Source: Njordibacter sp028825405
Lineage (GTDB): Bacteria; Pseudomonadota; Gammaproteobacteria; Pseudomonadales; Balneatricaceae
Direction of reading: 5' to 3'
Length of the DNA stretch: 64,000 nucleotides
Assembly: GCF_047730065.1 (NCBI RefSeq)
Contig: NZ_CP159829.1
Location: forward strand, 2,790,001-2,854,000
In this document: positions 60,801-64,000 of the stretch, in pieces
Numbering within the stretch: position 1 is the first letter of the stretch
Layout of the letters: every line of letters begins with the position of its first letter
The notes under the pieces: model-generated
The model's database searches: none
What the model was told of the DNA's origin: nothing
What the model saw: only the letters and a program-made list of their open reading frames with translations
Made by a program: the position numbers and the translations under genes

Positions 60801-62789
60801 ATGAATTTTCTTCCCCGTAGAGTGCAATATTTACTGCTTCTCACCTTGGCCCTATGGGGTTTGCAAGGACTGTTTAGGATATTATTTTGGGGCTTTATTT
60901 CTGAGTTACCAATAACCGCAGAAGGTGACTTATTAAAGACCTTCTGGGTGGGTTTGCGTTTTGATCTGCGGGTCTCCTTGTTGGCTGCCCTAATGACTTT
61001 ACCTTGGCTAATTCTGCCCCGTTTTAGCGCAGTTAACTTCACCCTACTGAGTCGGTTTTTAGGTTATTGGTTTGGCATTATTTTAATCGTTATACTCACC
61101 ATGTATGTGTTTGACGCTGGGCATTATCTATACCTAAACAAACGCATAGATGCTTCTGTTGTGCGTTTTAGCAGTGACATTGGCATCTCCACCGCCATGA
61201 TGTGGCAATCTTATCCAGTGATTCAGATCTGCGTAGGGATGATCCTAGTCTGGTGGTTAGGTTATTGGTTCCATGCCCACTATTTATTACCCTTATTGCA
61301 ACAAAAAAAGCACCATCGGCGCTGGTACAGCCATTGCGTCCATGTGGTAGTGATTGGCGCCTTATTCTTACTAATTCTGTTAGGTAGATGGTCGTTGGTG
61401 CCCCTGCGCTGGAATCATGCATTTTTTAATGGTAATGCCCAAGTTGCAGCGCTGGGTTTAAACCCCTTTGTATGGATTTACGATACCGCTCGATTTCCTA
61501 CCAAATCAGCCAACAAAAATGATTTAAAGCCTTTCTTTAGTACCCTGTCACACTTGTTTGGCAGTAACTTTCCAAGCAATGGCGCGGCTGCCTTAGACCG
61601 TTGGGAAATCCCTCCAGCACCTGTAGTCGATGCTGAAAAAACACTGCCCAACGTGGTGATTGTGTTTATGGAAAGCTTGGGGGCGAGTCATATTGGAGCT
61701 TATGGTAATCCCCTCGATCCCACGCCTAATATAGATGCCTTAATTACGCAGTCGCGTTGGTATCCAAACTTTTACGTGCCCGCTCGGTCAACGGCCAAGA
61801 GTGTGTTTACCTCCATTACCGGCATTCCCGACGTGTCAGCGATAAAAACGGCCACTCGTAATCCTTACATCACCCACCAGCGCTCCGTCATCAATGCGTT
61901 GGTACAGCATGAAAAATACTATATGCTCGGTGGCAGTGCAGGTTGGGCCAATATGAGCGCCCTCATCCATAACAGCATCCAGGGTGTTAATTTATATGAG
62001 GAAAAGTATTGGACGTCGCCTATTGTAGACGTGTGGGGCATCTCGGATTATTCGCTGATCACGGAAGCCAGTGCTATTCTTAAGCGAGCTACACTGCCGT
62101 TTTTGGGCTACATTCAAACAGCGGCTAACCATTCACCTTATACCATAGCCGATGACAAAAGTGGATTTATAGCCCAACAACTCACTAGCGCAGAGCTAAA
62201 AGATAATGGCTTTTCAAGCCTAGAGCAATACAATGCAGTGCGTTTACTTGACCATAATATTGGCAAGTTGTTTGAGCAATTTAAGCGCAATGAATTATAC
62301 GACAATACTATTTTTGTGCTTTTCTCTGACCACCAAGCCTCGTCTGTTCAGGTCAAACACTTACCTGAGTATATTTTTCAGTTTGGCATGGGCGAGTTAC
62401 CCGTGCCGTTAATCGTTCATGCCCCTAATCTGATTAGTCCAGAAGTCGATTACACCTTTGGTAGTTTACCTGACCTGCTGCCCACCATCGTCGGACTCTT
62501 CCCACAAACCTATCTCAACACATCTTTAGGTCGAGATTTAGCTTGGGCCAAAGGCAAAAACTTACCCACCTATGGCTTTATTCAAGACAGTCGCACCAGT
62601 GTTGCCTTTAATGGCGATCAGATTGCTAGCGTTAATCATGTGACTGGGCAGGTCATCAGTGCCAACATAGATGACCAAGGCAGAGCCCTCATGACTAAGC
62701 AAAATAACCCTATGGTGGAGGCTGCTAAAGCCTACTATTTAGCCTCGCAATACTTGCTCAAGGCCAATGTAGAAAAGCCCAAAAAATAG
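60801..62789 (+). CDS. LTA synthase family sulfatase-fold membrane enzyme
   Basis: This 662-residue protein has an N-terminal membrane part (about 1-210, five spans) and a C-terminal periplasmic alkaline-phosphatase/sulfatase-fold domain (about 285-590). The active site is recognised by PNVVIVFMESLGASHIGAYG, ARSTAKSVFTSITG with the catalytic Thr, and FVLFSDHQAS with metal-binding Asp and His. In Gram-negative bacteria this family adds phosphoglycerol or phosphoethanolamine to periplasmic glucans (OpgB-like) or other envelope glycans; the acceptor is not known here. It overlaps no other gene and ends 147 bp before the convergent Ni/Co transporter. Confidence 0.88.
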   Translation: MNFLPRRVQYLLLLTLALWGLQGLFRILFWGFISELPITAEGDLLKTFWVGLRFDLRVSLLAALMTLPWLILPRFSAVNFTLLSRFLGYWFGIILIVILTMYVFDAGHYLYLNKRIDASVVRFSSDIGISTAMMWQSYPVIQICVGMILVWWLGYWFHAHYLLPLLQQKKHHRRWYSHCVHVVVIGALFLLILLGRWSLVPLRWNHAFFNGNAQVAALGLNPFVWIYDTARFPTKSANKNDLKPFFSTLSHLFGSNFPSNGAAALDRWEIPPAPVVDAEKTLPNVVIVFMESLGASHIGAYGNPLDPTPNIDALITQSRWYPNFYVPARSTAKSVFTSITGIPDVSAIKTATRNPYITHQRSVINALVQHEKYYMLGGSAGWANMSALIHNSIQGVNLYEEKYWTSPIVDVWGISDYSLITEASAILKRATLPFLGYIQTAANHSPYTIADDKSGFIAQQLTSAELKDNGFSSLEQYNAVRLLDHNIGKLFEQFKRNELYDNTIFVLFSDHQASSVQVKHLPEYIFQFGMGELPVPLIVHAPNLISPEVDYTFGSLPDLLPTIVGLFPQTYLNTSLGRDLAWAKGKNLPTYGFIQDSRTSVAFNGDQIASVNHVTGQVISANIDDQGRALMTKQNNPMVEAAKAYYLASQYLLKANVEKPKK

Positions 62790-62856
62790 ACCCATGTAAT
62801 CAACAGCAACAGTATTATTATACTGGCATTAAAAGGGGAATCATCACAGAGCAAAA

Positions 62857-62881
62857 GGGTAGTTGGGAGTTGGGAGTTGGG
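62857..62881 (+). repeat. G-rich tandem repeat with G-quadruplex pattern
   Basis: Four GGG runs (62857-59, 62865-67, 62872-74, 62879-81) are spaced by loops of 5, 4 and 4 bases, with the unit GGGAGTT repeated in tandem. This is a textbook two- or three-tetrad G-quadruplex pattern. It lies between two convergent genes. I see no gene in 62790-62935. Confidence 0.75.
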
Positions 62882-62935
62882 TGGCCTAGTGGGAATGACT
62901 GGGCGTCATTGTCGCCACTGTTTAATAAGCGTCAG

Positions 62936-63634
62936 CTAATAGAAATAGTTAAACACCGTAAATCCACCAAAACCAAAGGTGCCCACCCCAATACCCAGTT
63001 GCAAGTAGCCTGAAAAACCCTCAATGTGCTTGCTAGGGAAGTTAAAAGGTAAACTAATGGCCGCCGATAGAACCGCCATTCCTGCCATTGAACCGATGCC
63101 AAATAGCATCATATAGCCCATGCCCAGCCAAAAATTTTGGACTGCATTTAAGGTGAGTACCACTAATGCCGCCGAACCTGCCATACCATGCATCATTCCC
63201 ACCATTAATGTGCGTACTGGAAATGGCTTACTGTGAGTGTGTTGGTGAGTACTTACATCACTAGAAGCTGAACCTAAGTGGTGCTGATGGGCATGGAAAT
63301 GGCGCTTACCATGATGTTGATGTACATGAAAATGAATACCCTTTCGACTCATGCGCCACAGTACATCCAAGCCCAAATACAGAAGCATAAAACCAACAGC
63401 GCATTCTAAGATAGCAGCAATGTAATGAGGCATTAGAGTATCAGCTAATAAGGCCAAAGTGCCAAACACAAACAGTGTAATTGTATGCCCCAAACCCCAC
63501 ACCGCTCCATGACGCCATGCTGCAGATTGGCCTTGCTTATGGGTCACAATAGAGGCTACAGCAGCCACATGGTCCGCCTCTAAGGCATGTCGCAAGCCTA
63601 TCATGAAGCCCACTAACAAAACGCTTATTTCCAC
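62936..63634 (-). CDS. Nickel/cobalt transporter, His-rich (HoxN/HupN/UreH-like)
   Basis: This 232-residue inner-membrane metal permease resembles the NiCoT/UreH group. The family motif near the N-terminus is GLRHALEADHVAAV, here with Glu where NiCoT proteins have Asp (HAxDADH). About six to seven spans flank a cytoplasmic loop (about 95-140) with many His (FHVHQHHGKRHFHAHQHH). The start is GTG 63634, fixed by AAAGGA seven bases upstream. Position near the B12 operon and the CobW chaperone makes cobalt a likely cargo, though nickel remains possible. It follows the truncated gene by 32 bp in the same direction. Confidence 0.85.
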   Translation of the reverse strand: MEISVLLVGFMIGLRHALEADHVAAVASIVTHKQGQSAAWRHGAVWGLGHTITLFVFGTLALLADTLMPHYIAAILECAVGFMLLYLGLDVLWRMSRKGIHFHVHQHHGKRHFHAHQHHLGSASSDVSTHQHTHSKPFPVRTLMVGMMHGMAGSAALVVLTLNAVQNFWLGMGYMMLFGIGSMAGMAVLSAAISLPFNFPSKHIEGFSGYLQLGIGVGTFGFGGFTVFNYFY

Positions 63635-63666
63635 CTAAAATCCTTTTTAAGAGCTCACTCCAAAGT

Positions 63667-64000
63667 TTATGACGCCAAGGTTTGCAGCCGATATATACTC
63701 ATATTGACGTTTTTATGATTTTGGGCAATCACTACTTCAGCGCCTAGGGCGTACAATATCACTTGGGTTTGCTGACCATAAAGGCAGCGTCTAAAACTAG
63801 CATAAGATTGGGTATCGGGGTCTGGGTCTAGGACTTCGAAAATGGCAAATTCATAGAGTGCAGGTAAGTTAAATTCAAGACCCACCGAAGTCATCTGTAT
63901 GTTTGTTGCGGCTTGCCCAAGTCTAACTCCAAGGGCCAAAGGTTGCAGTAGATAGGCCCTGAAGACTGATTCAAGGACATGGTCATAGACCCGCTGATTT
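63667..64000 (-). CDS. Hypothetical protein, truncated by the window edge
   Basis: The frame is open from the stop at 63667 to the end of the window without an upstream stop, so at least 110 residues of a larger protein are seen. The visible part includes YDHVLESVFRAYLLQPLALG, then LPALYEFAIFEVLDPDPDTQ, and ends IYRLQTLAS. I do not recognise it. A TTG at 63939 could be taken as a start, but the reading frame clearly continues beyond. It precedes the Ni/Co transporter gene by 32 bp. Confidence 0.6.
   Translation of the reverse strand, partial: NQRVYDHVLESVFRAYLLQPLALGVRLGQAATNIQMTSVGLEFNLPALYEFAIFEVLDPDPDTQSYASFRRCLYGQQTQVILYALGAEVVIAQNHKNVNMSIYRLQTLAS

Overview
The window reads as a chromosomal segment of a free-living, probably marine, heterotrophic gammaproteobacterium. 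The pointers are RluA, UvrD, HexR and SelO sequences that follow the gammaproteobacterial pattern, a long-form TRAP transporter, a LexA-controlled imuA-imuB-dnaE2 cassette and a complete corrin-ring operon. Genes are densely packed and often overlap stop to start (ATGA, TAATG, GTGA). I see no insertion sequence, prophage, tRNA, rRNA or CRISPR array. I would not name a genus from this sequence alone.

Left part (1-8.4 kb): a one-Cys-type peroxiredoxin; a DEAD-box RNA helicase preceded by a roughly 490 bp leader full of hairpins; a zinc-type ABC importer (substrate-binding protein, permease, ATPase) on the minus strand, headed by a 43-residue single-membrane-span ORF and a near-consensus Zur box; a GNAT acetyltransferase; an Ldh2-family oxidoreductase; and a stand-alone receiver protein.

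8.4-14.4 kb: a nine-gene minus-strand operon. It starts with a carnitine-degradation pair (BKACE-type dehydrocarnitine cleavage enzyme and L-carnitine dehydrogenase) and continues through an AEC transporter, an N-formylglutamate amidohydrolase-like protein, a PhyH dioxygenase, a GFA-family protein and a zinc-ribbon membrane protein to rluA.

14.5-25 kb: a DUF4242 protein, an SGNH hydrolase, the SOS mutagenesis cassette imuA-imuB-dnaE2 under a clear LexA box, an SDR lacking the catalytic lysine, a methyltransferase divergent from an HxlR regulator with a perfect palindrome between them, and a HexR-type regulator. 25-30 kb: a TRAP transporter (DctP, long DctQ, long DctM with a coiled-coil C-terminal extension). 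The DctM reading frame is broken by a one-base deletion near 26409. 30-38 kb: uvrD, selO, dtd, a DUF1989 protein, a 50-residue DUF2256 protein, proline iminopeptidase and a FAD amine oxidoreductase.

38.2-59.4 kb: a cobalamin riboswitch followed by a nearly continuous 16-gene operon that makes the corrin ring from uroporphyrinogen III to cobinamide phosphate. It mixes pathway types. CbiD and a compact CbiG (anaerobic, cobalt-early enzymes) sit beside CobN and a fused ChlI/ChlD-like chelatase (cobalt-late enzymes). No CobG, CobF, CbiK or CbiX is visible, and the nucleotide-loop genes (cobU, cobS, cobT) are not in the window. 59.4-64 kb: a Lys/Ala-rich coiled-coil protein, an EamA exporter, an LtaS-like sulfatase-fold membrane enzyme, an intergenic G-quadruplex-type repeat, a His-rich Ni/Co transporter that could feed cobalt to the B12 operon, and a gene truncated by the window edge.
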